Of a DNA stretch of 64,000 nt, positions 17,218 to 26,375 are shown piece by piece (position 1 is the first letter of the stretch; each line of letters opens with the position of its first letter). The stretch spans positions 62,001 to 126,000 of the forward strand of contig NZ_JACHBZ010000011.1 of assembly GCF_014200575.1 (NCBI RefSeq), in the 5' to 3' direction. Both the position numbers and the translations under genes were made by a program. The DNA is from Mucilaginibacter saanensis. Its GTDB lineage: Bacteria; Bacteroidota; Bacteroidia; Sphingobacteriales; Sphingobacteriaceae. The notes under the pieces are model-generated. The model did not search any database, was not told the DNA's origin, and saw nothing but the letters and a program-made list of their open reading frames with translations.

Positions 17218-18157
17218 TATTAAAATACATCCATCTTGATAAAATAGTTATCAAACCTAATAATAAGAAATCCCAAAGGAGATTTGCCCAAAGATGCGTT
17301 TGTACGTATTTGATTTGTTTTACACTTCCCAACATGTAAACGGCTACTGGTACGTGTAATAGATATATGGAATAAGAGTAATCACCTAATTTACTTGCAA
17401 AGTTTTGTTTAAGTGGGATATAATGACTTATTATAATTAACAAACAAGTTACGACGCAGGTTTGCGAGTAATAAGGTAGAAATATGATATTCATTAATGC
17501 AAAGACATTTATAGTTAGCAACAATATGTTTAACCACAATTGGTCTTTGCAATGAAGCAATCTGTAAGTAACAATGCCAAAACAAAAAGATGGCCAATGA
17601 CCAATAAAAAAAAATGGCCAATGTTCGTGAATTGGAAATAACAAGGATGAGATAGAGATCGAAATGAACCAAAATACTCGATAATGATAAGGGATTAATA
17701 AGCCAATAAATATCAAAAGATAGAAAAAAAGTTCGAACGTTAAAGTCCAATATACCCAATTAATGATCGGCACACTTGAAAACGGAGTTGTAAGTAAAGT
17801 AATTGTTGCTAAAATATCTTTACCACTTTTTGGTAAGATAGCTATAGAATTGGCGCCATTGGTGACTATTGAACAGATGATAACAATGCCAACTATAATT
17901 ATACTGAACCAATAAGGAGGAAATATTCTTAGAATTCGTCTAACTATAAAATGTTTGGCATTTTTAGCTTGATTTGATGCCATGTAGACACAATAGCCAC
18001 TTATAACAAAAAATATTGGGACACCTAAATACCCTAATTTAAAAAAAAACCGATACCAATTGTTAATGTAAGGAATGGTTTCGTTAAAATGAAATATAGC
18101 AACCCACGCTGCTGCAAAAAAACGTAAAAGGTCAATAATGTGATTTCGTTCAGTCAT
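17153..18157 (-). CDS. Acyltransferase family 3 (OafA/WecH-like) membrane protein
   Basis: A 334-residue polytopic membrane acyltransferase with about ten transmembrane segments. Family motifs are present: NHIIDLLRFFAAAWVAIFHF at the N-terminus, with the catalytic-type histidine, and LGYLGVPIFFVISGY with VRRILRIFPPYW. Such enzymes move acetyl or other acyl groups across the inner membrane onto sugars of surface glycans. The longest frame begins at 18196, but I chose Met14 (18157): it puts the first helix at the usual position and leaves the common 8-base overlap with the upstream gene. It is probably a second acetylation function beside the cytoplasmic WcaF-like enzyme. Confidence 0.87.
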   Translation of the reverse strand: MTERNHIIDLLRFFAAAWVAIFHFNETIPYINNWYRFFFKLGYLGVPIFFVISGYCVYMASNQAKNAKHFIVRRILRIFPPYWFSIIIVGIVIICSIVTNGANSIAILPKSGKDILATITLLTTPFSSVPIINWVYWTLTFELFFYLLIFIGLLIPYHYRVFWFISISISSLLFPIHEHWPFFFIGHWPSFCFGIVTYRLLHCKDQLWLNILLLTINVFALMNIIFLPYYSQTCVVTCLLIIISHYIPLKQNFASKLGDYSYSIYLLHVPVAVYMLGSVKQIKYVQTHLWANLLWDFLLLGLITILSRWMYFNIELPSIILGKKLTNGIRKNTL

Positions 18158-19091
18158 GTATTTCTGATAAAGCTTTGAACATCCCACATGCACCACGCCA
18201 TTTGATATAATTGGCGGGCGATTTCCAAGCTCTGTAATAAATCCAAGCTTTTATTTTGCGAGGGGTTACGGTCCATCTCGGCACTGCGTTCCATGGGCAC
18301 ATGTTGTGATATAATAGAACCTTTATCCACGATCTGCTACTTTCAAATGACATCTCTTTTAAATAATTATAAGAAACTCTTTTTTGAGGAATTAAATGAT
18401 AAACAATTAATTCTGGGAAGTAGGCAATTTCGAAACCATTTTTAATAATAGTTAGTATGATATCGTTATCTTCTCCAGATATTAGTTGATTCCCATTCCT
18501 GCCGAGAAGCAAACGTCTGTCATTTTCTTTTAAATTAGTTAAATAAGTTAAAAATGCCTCTTTGGTTATAACCATTCCCGTACCGATTGGAGCCTTAGGA
18601 GGGTATTCGATAAGTGGGGTCTTTGCTTTTTTGTAATCGGAAACATAAAGTTGATCACCATGATTTTGACATCCTAAATTAATACCGGTTTTAAAGAACC
18701 ATGCGGGAGGTTGGGATTCATATTCTGGCAATGCTTTGCCGCCAAAACTGCCAACTTGGTCATACCGTTGATGCAACTGCCAACTTTTTTCTAAGTATTT
18801 TGTGTCTAAAACATTATCATCATCCACGAAAATTACAACATTAGCTGAAGCATTATTAACTCCAGTTATTCTTGCATTTATCAAACCGATTTTTTCTTCT
18901 CGAATTATCGCTGAATTTAAATGCCAACTTATGTCAATTATATGGCTAATTGGTATATCACTTTTATTGTCTATAATTATAAGTTGCCATTCTGAAGTGG
19001 CTAAGGTTTGAAGTTGAAGATAATGGAGGACTTTATTTAAATAATCTACCCTGGGGTTATAAGTACATATAATTATAGATAGTTTTATCAC
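18150..19091 (-). CDS. GT2 family glycosyltransferase
   Basis: A 313-residue GT-A enzyme: LSIIICTYNPRVDYLNKVLHYL at the start, a second motif LIIIDNKSD, DxD-type VIFVDDDNVLD at about residues 89-99 and a later ISGEDNDIILTIIKNGFEIAY segment with the acidic catalytic base region. This resembles rhamnosyl/galactofuranosyl-type GT2 enzymes, but specificity cannot be read from sequence. It overlaps the upstream GT4 gene by 4 bases and the acyltransferase gene by 8. Confidence 0.87.
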   Translation of the reverse strand: MIKLSIIICTYNPRVDYLNKVLHYLQLQTLATSEWQLIIIDNKSDIPISHIIDISWHLNSAIIREEKIGLINARITGVNNASANVVIFVDDDNVLDTKYLEKSWQLHQRYDQVGSFGGKALPEYESQPPAWFFKTGINLGCQNHGDQLYVSDYKKAKTPLIEYPPKAPIGTGMVITKEAFLTYLTNLKENDRRLLLGRNGNQLISGEDNDIILTIIKNGFEIAYFPELIVYHLIPQKRVSYNYLKEMSFESSRSWIKVLLYHNMCPWNAVPRWTVTPRKIKAWIYYRAWKSPANYIKWRGACGMFKALSEIHD

Positions 19092-20302
19092 TCTGGTTTG
19101 TTTGAAATAATTTGCTGATATAGTTCCTCAGTGGCCTTTCCTATAATTTGAGCATTATAATGGTTTAGTACTTTTTGCCTGGCTGCTTCTCCCATTTTTT
19201 TTCTAAGCATTTTATCAGCTGCTAATTTAATAACAGCTTTGCTTATTGCTTTCGTAGATGCGGGGGGAATGAGGTATCCATTTTGTAAGTGAGTTATCAT
19301 CTCTGCCATACCTCCGTTGTTTGTTCCTATGACAACTTTACCAGCCGACATGCTTTCAAGGCACACATTTGGAAAGTTTTCCCATAGACTTGGAAAAATA
19401 CATATATCAGTATCACTTAAAAGAATAGGCAACATGACGCGGGGTTGAAAGTCAGTAAATTCAATTTTGTCAGCGTTTTCAGAAAGTATTTTTTTAATAT
19501 ACTTTCTGAAAAGTACACTTCTTTGAGATGACTCATGGATTGCACCCACAAAGCGAAATTTTATGTTGCTGTTTTTTTTTAAAATGATGGGAATAGCTTG
19601 AATCAGATTTATTACACCTTTTCTTGGCTCAATTTTACCAATAAAGGTTACGCGAATGAAGGAAGAGGATCGACGATATCGAAGCTTTAATAATTCATTG
19701 CTAGGTTCAAATGGATTGGGTATTACTTCAATGGATTTGCTGAGTCCCCAGTTTTTAGTAATAATTTTTTTTAATGAGATTGAAGGGCTTGATATAGAGG
19801 TAGCTCTCATGTAGATTTTATATTCTGGGTCTTTACACTTTCTATATATCCAGTACGGTTCGTTGAATTCACCTTTTATCAGCCCACCAAATATAAAACG
19901 AACCTTTTTTATTAATGGAAGGAAAACATTATTAAGCTTTTCAACCAAGAACATTGGCGTGTGCAGTTTCACTACTAATGGGATTTTAGGGAAATTTTCA
20001 CTAATAATTAAACCATCCGCTCCGTATTCCGCTGATTCTATAATATCAAATTTTTGTTTCTGATGTCGATGCTTAAAAATATCAACAACCTTATATCTAA
20101 ACTCAAAATTATCTTTTGCATTTATAAGGTGTAATTTATAGTTATCTATTTCTAATGTAGTATCACTATTATGAGTTGCGCTAAATACCTCTACATTATT
20201 ACCCCGAGAGCTCATGACTTTACTGATTTCACCTATATAAGTGCCTATCCCTCCTCCAGAAATTCCTAATGGATGTTCAAAAGACACATAGGCTATATTC
20301 AT
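19088..20302 (-). CDS. GT4 family glycosyltransferase
   Basis: A 404-residue GT-B enzyme beginning MNIAYVSFEHPLGISGGGIGTYIGEI, with the glycine-rich loop of GT4 enzymes. The donor half has VTFIGKIEPRKGVINLIQAI and the E-x7-E motif ENFPNVCLE at residues 308-316, followed by SMSAGKVVIGTNNGGMAEMI. The stop overlaps the next start by 4 bases, and it begins immediately after the preceding gene ends. Cytoplasmic role in repeat-unit assembly; sugar unknown. Confidence 0.88.
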   Translation of the reverse strand: MNIAYVSFEHPLGISGGGIGTYIGEISKVMSSRGNNVEVFSATHNSDTTLEIDNYKLHLINAKDNFEFRYKVVDIFKHRHQKQKFDIIESAEYGADGLIISENFPKIPLVVKLHTPMFLVEKLNNVFLPLIKKVRFIFGGLIKGEFNEPYWIYRKCKDPEYKIYMRATSISSPSISLKKIITKNWGLSKSIEVIPNPFEPSNELLKLRYRRSSSFIRVTFIGKIEPRKGVINLIQAIPIILKKNSNIKFRFVGAIHESSQRSVLFRKYIKKILSENADKIEFTDFQPRVMLPILLSDTDICIFPSLWENFPNVCLESMSAGKVVIGTNNGGMAEMITHLQNGYLIPPASTKAISKAVIKLAADKMLRKKMGEAARQKVLNHYNAQIIGKATEELYQQIISNKPE

Positions 20303-21436
20303 TTAATTGTGTATGGTTTTTAAAAAGTAATTAGCAACACTCAAAGGCGAAAGGTATTTATCGTAAATTTTTTGATTGTAAAGTTTAATATTATTCCATT
20401 CGTCGGCGTTAATATCATTTAGTAAAGGTTCAATTGTTTCCCAATTTGTATAAGAATTGAAAAATAATTTGAACTCAGTTAACGGAAAGTAAGGATCAAA
20501 GATTGGTTTATCTGTCAAAATGGGTAGACCACAAAAAAGGGCTAAAGTCATGATGTTTCTCCAGCCCCAGTGAAAACCGGCGGCAAAAATTGCGAGCCTG
20601 CTTTCGCTCAACATTTTTTCATAATTAACTATTGGGTTACCACAGATAATCGGAAACTGTTCTGCATTTATATTAAGGTTAATACTTGTATCGTTAATGT
20701 ATGGTTTATGCCAATTTAAAATAGAATTAATATTGTAATTTACGCCTAATTGCGAAAGTTTATAATGCAAGTTTAAACGATGTTTTGGCCAGCCCCATAA
20801 AGTGTCATTTAAAGTGACATCATATTTCAAATGACTTTTCCTAAGTGATTCAAGTTCAATGTATCTTTGATTAAATTCATCTAACATGGGTAGCCAGTAA
20901 TTATTGCCTTTGAATAATCGACTGAAGCGGTTCATAATATTTGTGAATTTCTGTTTAAATAAAGATTTTTTATTATTATAGCTCAAAAGATTAGGAGCTA
21001 TAGGTACAAAAGGTTTTACTTTATAAAAATGGAGTCCAAGTTTGTTAATTATCTCTTCGGCTCGGAATTTATACCATTCAATATCTTTTTGGGTTTGCCA
21101 TTTATATACTTCTGGAAAGTTTTTGTTTTTATAAAATGTACTGTTATATGAAGCTGTAAAATATATATCGACTTCCTTTATGTAATTAGAACAATGAATG
21201 AATGAGTCTTCATTATCGACAATGATTTTCTTGTTTATTTCTTTGCTAACGATTGTTAGGAACGAAATATGTTTGTGATTCTGTAAGGCTATATCTTTAC
21301 TAAATCCAGCTTTAATCGCTTGCGAAATATCCTTTTCAATATATGTAATTCCCCCTTTCATATGAAGTTTCATTAATCCAAATCTTAATAAATCATTTCT
21401 ATTTTCATGTGCATGTCTGTACCAATAGATTTTCAT
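20303..21436 (-). CDS. Unrecognised protein, possible GT-B glycosyltransferase next to glf
   Basis: A 377-residue protein of no family I recognise. It begins MKIYWYRHAHENRNDLLRFG and is rich in aromatic residues. Near residues 270-310 it has a GT-B-like segment: GNPIVNYEKMLSESRLAIFAAGFHWGWRN, then TLALFCGLPILTDKP, resembling the end of a nucleotide-sugar binding domain. It overlaps the UDP-galactopyranose mutase gene by 4 bases, which makes a role with UDP-galactofuranose attractive. That role is only inference from position. The frame is intact and AT-rich like the rest of the block. Confidence 0.6.
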   Translation of the reverse strand: MKIYWYRHAHENRNDLLRFGLMKLHMKGGITYIEKDISQAIKAGFSKDIALQNHKHISFLTIVSKEINKKIIVDNEDSFIHCSNYIKEVDIYFTASYNSTFYKNKNFPEVYKWQTQKDIEWYKFRAEEIINKLGLHFYKVKPFVPIAPNLLSYNNKKSLFKQKFTNIMNRFSRLFKGNNYWLPMLDEFNQRYIELESLRKSHLKYDVTLNDTLWGWPKHRLNLHYKLSQLGVNYNINSILNWHKPYINDTSINLNINAEQFPIICGNPIVNYEKMLSESRLAIFAAGFHWGWRNIMTLALFCGLPILTDKPIFDPYFPLTEFKLFFNSYTNWETIEPLLNDINADEWNNIKLYNQKIYDKYLSPLSVANYFLKTIHN

Positions 21437-22590
21437 ATGTTAATAGACAAACTACGAAAATTGCCGCATTGTTCATTTTTTTTATAATCCACGAAGTTAT
21501 GAGCAATTATTAATGCCTCTTCAATTACTTGATGCATGTCCATATATCTGTACGTAGCTAATCTTCCCACGAAGGAAACTTTCTCCTCCATATGAACGAG
21601 TTTTTTGTATTTCAATAATAGGTGTTTATCGTATGCTAAATTTTTTGGATAAAAAGGAATATCACCAAATCCTGTTTCTTTACTAAATTCTTTAAGATAT
21701 AAACTTTTAGCATGCTCTTCCCAAGGAGCAAAATGTTTATGCTCATGTATACGGGTGAAAGAAACATCATTACTGCAATAATTAATAACAGCGTTTCCTT
21801 GAAAATCAATACCATCAAATATATTTCTTTCAAAATAGATAGATCTATATCCTAGCTTGCCTTTCGAAAAATTAAAGTATGCGTCAACGGGACCGCTATA
21901 AAAAATATGATTGTAATTTTTGTTCCAATCACTGTTATATTTAGTGTTTAATTTTACATTAATATTAGGATGGTCCAATAAATTGGATATTATCTGTGTA
22001 TAACCTGCTTTAGGTATGCCTTGATATTTGCTGTTATAATAATTGTCATCATAATTAAATCTGATTGGTAGGCGTTTTAGAATACTTGCAGGCAATTCTT
22101 TAGGATCGCAGCCCCACTGCTTAATAGTATAGTCTTTAAAAAAAGTCTCATATATTAATCTTCCAACAAGTTTTAAGGCTTGTTCTTCGAAATTTTTAGG
22201 TTCAATAATACTTTTATCTCCTAACGATAAAATAAAAGCCTCTGCTTCTTGAGGATTTAATGATTTTTTAAATAGTTGATTTATCGTAAGAAGATTAATT
22301 GGCAATGAAAATATCCCTGATTTTGTTACTGCCTTTACTTTGTTTGTATAGGGCATAAATTCACCGTATCGATTAATATAGTTCCAAACATTTTGGTTGT
22401 TAGTATTAAAAATATGAGGGCCATACACATGTTCCATTACTCCTGTTTCGTTATCTCTTTGAGTATAACAATTACCTGCAATATGATTGCGTTCGTCTAC
22501 AACTAAAATATTGTATTTATTGCTTTGTGCCAATTCTCTTGCTATAACCGCTCCTGAAAAGCCTGCTCCTACAATTAAGATATTATACAT
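21433..22590 (-). CDS. glf: UDP-galactopyranose mutase
   Basis: Flavoenzyme converting UDP-galactopyranose to UDP-galactofuranose in the cytoplasm. The 385-residue protein has the FAD-binding ILIVGAGFSGAVIARELA (GAGFSG at 8-13), EHVYGPHIFNTNN with the substrate-site histidine, FMPYTNKVKA, the mid-protein FKDYTIKQWG and a C-terminal VGRLATYRYMDMHQVIEEAL, all typical of bacterial Glf at the usual length. Its presence says the glycan contains galactofuranose, although no Galf transferase is identifiable by motif alone. It is coupled to a GT2 gene upstream (1-base overlap) and an unrecognised gene downstream (4-base overlap). Confidence 0.95.
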   Translation of the reverse strand: MYNILIVGAGFSGAVIARELAQSNKYNILVVDERNHIAGNCYTQRDNETGVMEHVYGPHIFNTNNQNVWNYINRYGEFMPYTNKVKAVTKSGIFSLPINLLTINQLFKKSLNPQEAEAFILSLGDKSIIEPKNFEEQALKLVGRLIYETFFKDYTIKQWGCDPKELPASILKRLPIRFNYDDNYYNSKYQGIPKAGYTQIISNLLDHPNINVKLNTKYNSDWNKNYNHIFYSGPVDAYFNFSKGKLGYRSIYFERNIFDGIDFQGNAVINYCSNDVSFTRIHEHKHFAPWEEHAKSLYLKEFSKETGFGDIPFYPKNLAYDKHLLLKYKKLVHMEEKVSFVGRLATYRYMDMHQVIEEALIIAHNFVDYKKNEQCGNFRSLSINI

Positions 22591-23561
22591 TAAATAAAGT
22601 TGCAGTTAATTTGAAAAGTTTTGAACGCAATTATTTTAAAAAAACGAAAAATAAAGAAAATATCAATGTGATACATTTTCTTTAAGATATTAACAATCTC
22701 ATTTCCTGATATATTTCTGGCTTTTATGATTGTAATGAAATTACACATTCTTTCATCAAGAGCTCTATAGTAATTGGATGTTTTATTGATTTTGTGAATT
22801 TTATTTAAATAACTTAATACTTCATATTGCTCAATAATACTTGTTTTAAAATTTCTGCTGCGTACATTATTATCGTGGTTGCGGTGGTAGTTTAGAGGTT
22901 TTGCTATATAAGCAATGTCATGTTTTTTTAATATTGTGACATAGAGATACCAATCTCCACATACTTTATATTTTAGCTCTATCCAATTTATCTCCTTTAA
23001 GCAGTTAATATCAAACAGTACTCCACTCACGTTTGGTATTGTACATTGAATGGAGAGATATTTAGAACATTCATCTTCACCATTATTAAAATAGTCCGTC
23101 TCCCATTTATTTTTATCCACCCTTTTCATCCACCAGTCAGAGTAATCATAGACTTGGTTTTGACTGTTTATAGGTAGAGAACGACAATAGACCAATCCAA
23201 TCCCATCGGTCGTTCTAAATTGATTAATCATTGTCGACAAAAAATCAGGCTCACAATAATCATCACTTTCTGCTATCCAAATATATTTACCAGAAGATAG
23301 TTCAACCCCCTTTTGCCACTGCTTAAAGGTAGAGCCGCTGTTTGTTGGATTATAAATTATTTGTTTTATTTTCGGATGATCTTGATACTCGTTGATAATT
23401 TCTTCGCTGTTATCTGTAGAACAATCATCTAGAATTATTATTTCAAAGTCTTGGTACGTTTGGTTAAAAATGGATTCAAGACGCTGGTTTAAAAAAAATG
23501 CGTGATTATAATTAGGAATTATTATTGAAACTAATGGAGAGCAAGAATTAATTAGCTTCAT
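22590..23561 (-). CDS. GT2 family glycosyltransferase
   Basis: A 323-residue GT-A enzyme: VSIIIPNYNHAFFLNQRLESIFNQTYQDFEIIILDDCSTDNS is the donor-binding opening (about residues 10-50), and IWIAESDDYC carries the DxD-like motif near 95-104. The middle contains VCGDWYLYVTILKKHDIAYI, the GDW/GD segment that holds the catalytic base in related enzymes. Stop and start overlap by one base with both neighbours (glf downstream and another GT2 gene upstream). AT-rich. Confidence 0.87.
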   Translation of the reverse strand: MKLINSCSPLVSIIIPNYNHAFFLNQRLESIFNQTYQDFEIIILDDCSTDNSEEIINEYQDHPKIKQIIYNPTNSGSTFKQWQKGVELSSGKYIWIAESDDYCEPDFLSTMINQFRTTDGIGLVYCRSLPINSQNQVYDYSDWWMKRVDKNKWETDYFNNGEDECSKYLSIQCTIPNVSGVLFDINCLKEINWIELKYKVCGDWYLYVTILKKHDIAYIAKPLNYHRNHDNNVRSRNFKTSIIEQYEVLSYLNKIHKINKTSNYYRALDERMCNFITIIKARNISGNEIVNILKKMYHIDIFFIFRFFKIIAFKTFQINCNFI

Positions 23562-24421
23562 TATAATAGCCTTTTTATGAGGATTTTTAAAATAGAAAAT
23601 GGAGTAAGTAAAAAGTTGCCTATTTTATAGGAATAAGAGTTTAAGATCTCATTTGAAAGCTTTCTTTGATACTTGTTATCAATAATGATTGATATAGGGG
23701 AATTAAATTGTGATTGATATGTTTTAAGATTTTTATTAAAAATTTGCCATTTTACTATTTCATAATCTTCGTAAGTCATAGTATTAATCATCGAACATTG
23801 TCTGACTCTATAATAAAACAATACCTGTTGTAATTGATAAACCATAGATTTTGGTTCTAGAATTTTTATCCAAAAAGCCCAGTCTTCTAATCCTTTTTTC
23901 ATATCTTCATCATAACCTTTAGCATATCTCCAAGTTGATTTTCTATAAATTGCAGAACAGAAAATGGGATTTGATAATAACAGTTCTTCAAATAAATATG
24001 AAGGAAGTTCCCAATCTGCATTTTCATACCCGAATTTTTTTGCCTTACAATATACAAGTGTCAAGCCGTTTTTATCCTCAAACACCTCCAATGCTTTTTC
24101 TATATATTGGGGGGCAATGAGGTCGTCGGCGTCAAGGGGGAGGATGAATTCACCTTTTGATTGCTGGATGCCTGCGTTTCTGGCGCTGGACAGTCCTCCA
24201 TTTTCTTTAGTGAGATAATGGAAGCGATTATCTTTTTTACAGTATTCGGTAGCAACATCTTCCGTATTATCATTTGAGCCATCATTTACTATGACGCATT
24301 CCCAATTTTGATAGGTTTGGGCGAGTACGCTATCTAAGGCCTCGGCTAAATACTCCCCCTGGTTATAACAAGGGACTATTACCGAAATTGAAGGAATTGT
24401 TAGTTGTTCTGAACCAGCCAT
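23561..24421 (-). CDS. GT2 family glycosyltransferase spanning a composition boundary
   Basis: A 286-residue GT-A enzyme: ISVIVPCYNQGEYLAEALDSVLAQTYQNWECVIVNDGSNDNT at the start, FILPLDADDLI with DxD at about residues 91-101 and GLEDWAFWIKIL near 180. The coding sequence changes sharply in composition: the N-terminal third (bases about 24100-24421) is near 50% GC while the rest is about 28%. This suggests recombination inside the gene, or a conserved 5' end next to an exchangeable 3' part. It overlaps the upstream methyltransferase gene by 22 bases. Confidence 0.87.
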   Translation of the reverse strand: MAGSEQLTIPSISVIVPCYNQGEYLAEALDSVLAQTYQNWECVIVNDGSNDNTEDVATEYCKKDNRFHYLTKENGGLSSARNAGIQQSKGEFILPLDADDLIAPQYIEKALEVFEDKNGLTLVYCKAKKFGYENADWELPSYLFEELLLSNPIFCSAIYRKSTWRYAKGYDEDMKKGLEDWAFWIKILEPKSMVYQLQQVLFYYRVRQCSMINTMTYEDYEIVKWQIFNKNLKTYQSQFNSPISIIIDNKYQRKLSNEILNSYSYKIGNFLLTPFSILKILIKRLL

Positions 24422-25146
24422 AGTTGATATATCTCTACTTCAGGGGCATTTTCTGCCGGAGGAATGGAAAATCTTTGCATACTGTGCGTGCCGAACGACG
24501 CCTGTTTAAACAACGCTTCTAATGAGGCTTCGCTTAGCCAATCTTCAACAGGTTGACCGGGAGTAGAATACTTTCTCCACTCTTCTTCTGCATCTTTTCT
24601 TGGAGTTGTCACTATTAAAAATCCGTTCTTTTTAAGTAGTGTTTTTATCTCATTTAAAAACTCACTCTTTTTATCGTCAGGTATGTGTTCAATCACTTCT
24701 GAGCAAACAATAATGTCGTAACAGGCAATTTTACCGTCTGCTAATAAGTCTTTTGTGGTGCCGCAAATTAAATTAAGATCCTGGAATAGTGTTTGGGCGT
24801 ACTGAATTACTGGTTTAATGGGTTCAATACCGGTAACATCACCATAATCAGATAAAAGATTACTTAACCAGCCCCTTCCACATCCTAAATCCAGTAGCTT
24901 AGCTTTTGTTTTATTATTTGCATGAGTATTATACCCCTTAATATAATACATGAAATTTTCGATAATAACCCACCTTAATTGTTCTTCGTAATTTGGTGTT
25001 GGCTTATTCCAGTCTGCACTTTGGGTAAATAAACGGGTGTAATACTCTTCCTCTGTCGGCTCTATAATGTCAACGACATCTTCATTCGTATTGGTTACGT
25101 TTTTAAGCCGTTTCAGCGAGGTTTTCAGACTCAGATAGATTCCCAT
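24400..25146 (-). CDS. Class I SAM-dependent methyltransferase
   Basis: A 248-residue cytoplasmic methyltransferase with motif I LLDLGCGRGWLSNLL (near residues 86-100), acidic VTGIEPIKP, and DIIVCSEVIEHIPDDKKSEFLNEI as in the Methyltransf_23/UbiG group, then LIVTTPRKDAEEEWRKYS. It follows the ABC exporter ATPase gene with a 16-base overlap. Methyltransferases beside wzt genes often cap the non-reducing end of O-polysaccharides and so set chain length; here that is a hypothesis from position. Confidence 0.85.
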   Translation of the reverse strand: MGIYLSLKTSLKRLKNVTNTNEDVVDIIEPTEEEYYTRLFTQSADWNKPTPNYEEQLRWVIIENFMYYIKGYNTHANNKTKAKLLDLGCGRGWLSNLLSDYGDVTGIEPIKPVIQYAQTLFQDLNLICGTTKDLLADGKIACYDIIVCSEVIEHIPDDKKSEFLNEIKTLLKKNGFLIVTTPRKDAEEEWRKYSTPGQPVEDWLSEASLEALFKQASFGTHSMQRFSIPPAENAPEVEIYQLWLVQNN

Positions 25147-26375
25147 GAAATGTTATTGATGTAGAGTTTGTTTAGTTTGCTATCTATGGCAAAAGCCGTC
25201 TGTTGCTCATACCTTTCGGTAATATCTAACAGTAAGGCATCTGATATCACCTCCAAGTCGGCTAATCTGTCGCCTAAAAAAATATCAATTTTATATTTGC
25301 CCTCTAATAATGGCGCGTCGGATATGGTGATCAGAAACTTGCCCTGAGTTATGTTTCTAAAGCTGGAGGCATAGTTTTCATAGTGCCTGTTATTCAAGGC
25401 AATAATAGGAGTGTCTGATAAATCCTTGATCATAAACCCTAATACCATATCCTGTATTACACAGGCTGAGGACAGCGTAACTTCGAGCAAAATTTTGGTA
25501 CGTGCCGATGATTTATCAAAAATGGTATAAGCGGTTGCTTGTTTTATAAGACCATCTCCCTCAAAGTAGTTTTTTATTTTTTTACTCTCGGTATAGGTGT
25601 AGGCTTTTACACATTCATTAATGTTTCCTTGTAAAAGCAAATTGCCATTGTTTAATAATATCCCCTTGTTGCACAATTGAGCTATACTGCCCATATTATG
25701 GCTGACGAATAATACCGTTCGGCCTTCGCCTTTACTAACCTGCCCCATTTTGCCAAGGCATTTTTTCTGAAACTCGCTATCCCCAACGGCTAATACTTCA
25801 TCCACTATCAGCGTTTCCGATTCGAGGTGGGCCGCTACGGCAAAAGCCAGACGCACGTACATGCCCGACGAATATCTTTTTACCGGTGTGTCGATATACC
25901 TTTCAACGCCCGAGAAATCCACGATCTCATCAAATTTTCTCTTGATCTCGGCTTTACGCATACCCAGTATGGCGCCGTTTAAAAATATGTTTTCCCTGCC
26001 GGTAAGTTCAGGATGAAAGCCGGTTCCCACTTCCAGCAAACTGGCTATACGCCCCTTTACTTTTACTGATCCGGTGGTGGGGGAGGTAACGCGGCTTAAT
26101 ATTTTAAGTAATGTACTTTTGCCCGCACCATTACGGCCAATAATACCCACGGCACTGCCTTGCTCAATATCAAAGTCCAAATCTTTCAAACTCCAAACAA
26201 CATCGCTGTTCCCTTTTGTAGTTCTGTCGTTAGTTTCTCCGATTTTCAAAAACGGATCCTCTTTACCCTTTAACCTGGCCCAGTAGCGCTCTAAATCGCG
26301 CGATATGGTGCCGGTACCAAAATCGCCGAGTTGATATGCTTTTGAAAGATTTTCTACCTTAATTGCAGTAGCCAT
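25131..26375 (-). CDS. wzt: ABC polysaccharide exporter ATP-binding subunit with C-terminal carbohydrate-binding domain
   Basis: Inner-membrane-associated ATPase of a Wzm/Wzt (ABC-2, TagGH-like) glycan exporter. The nucleotide-binding domain has Walker A GIIGRNGAGKSTLLKI, the short signature RYSSGMYVRLAFA, Walker B TLIVDEVLAVGD and the switch histidine in VLFVSHNM. Residues from about 270 to 414 form an extra beta-rich domain of the Wzt C-terminal type, which in studied systems binds the modified end of the finished chain. At 414 residues it has the extended length. It starts one base after the permease gene ends. The C-terminal domain fits with the next gene being a possible end-capping methyltransferase. 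Confidence 0.93.
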   Translation of the reverse strand: MATAIKVENLSKAYQLGDFGTGTISRDLERYWARLKGKEDPFLKIGETNDRTTKGNSDVVWSLKDLDFDIEQGSAVGIIGRNGAGKSTLLKILSRVTSPTTGSVKVKGRIASLLEVGTGFHPELTGRENIFLNGAILGMRKAEIKRKFDEIVDFSGVERYIDTPVKRYSSGMYVRLAFAVAAHLESETLIVDEVLAVGDSEFQKKCLGKMGQVSKGEGRTVLFVSHNMGSIAQLCNKGILLNNGNLLLQGNINECVKAYTYTESKKIKNYFEGDGLIKQATAYTIFDKSSARTKILLEVTLSSACVIQDMVLGFMIKDLSDTPIIALNNRHYENYASSFRNITQGKFLITISDAPLLEGKYKIDIFLGDRLADLEVISDALLLDITERYEQQTAFAIDSKLNKLYINNISWESI

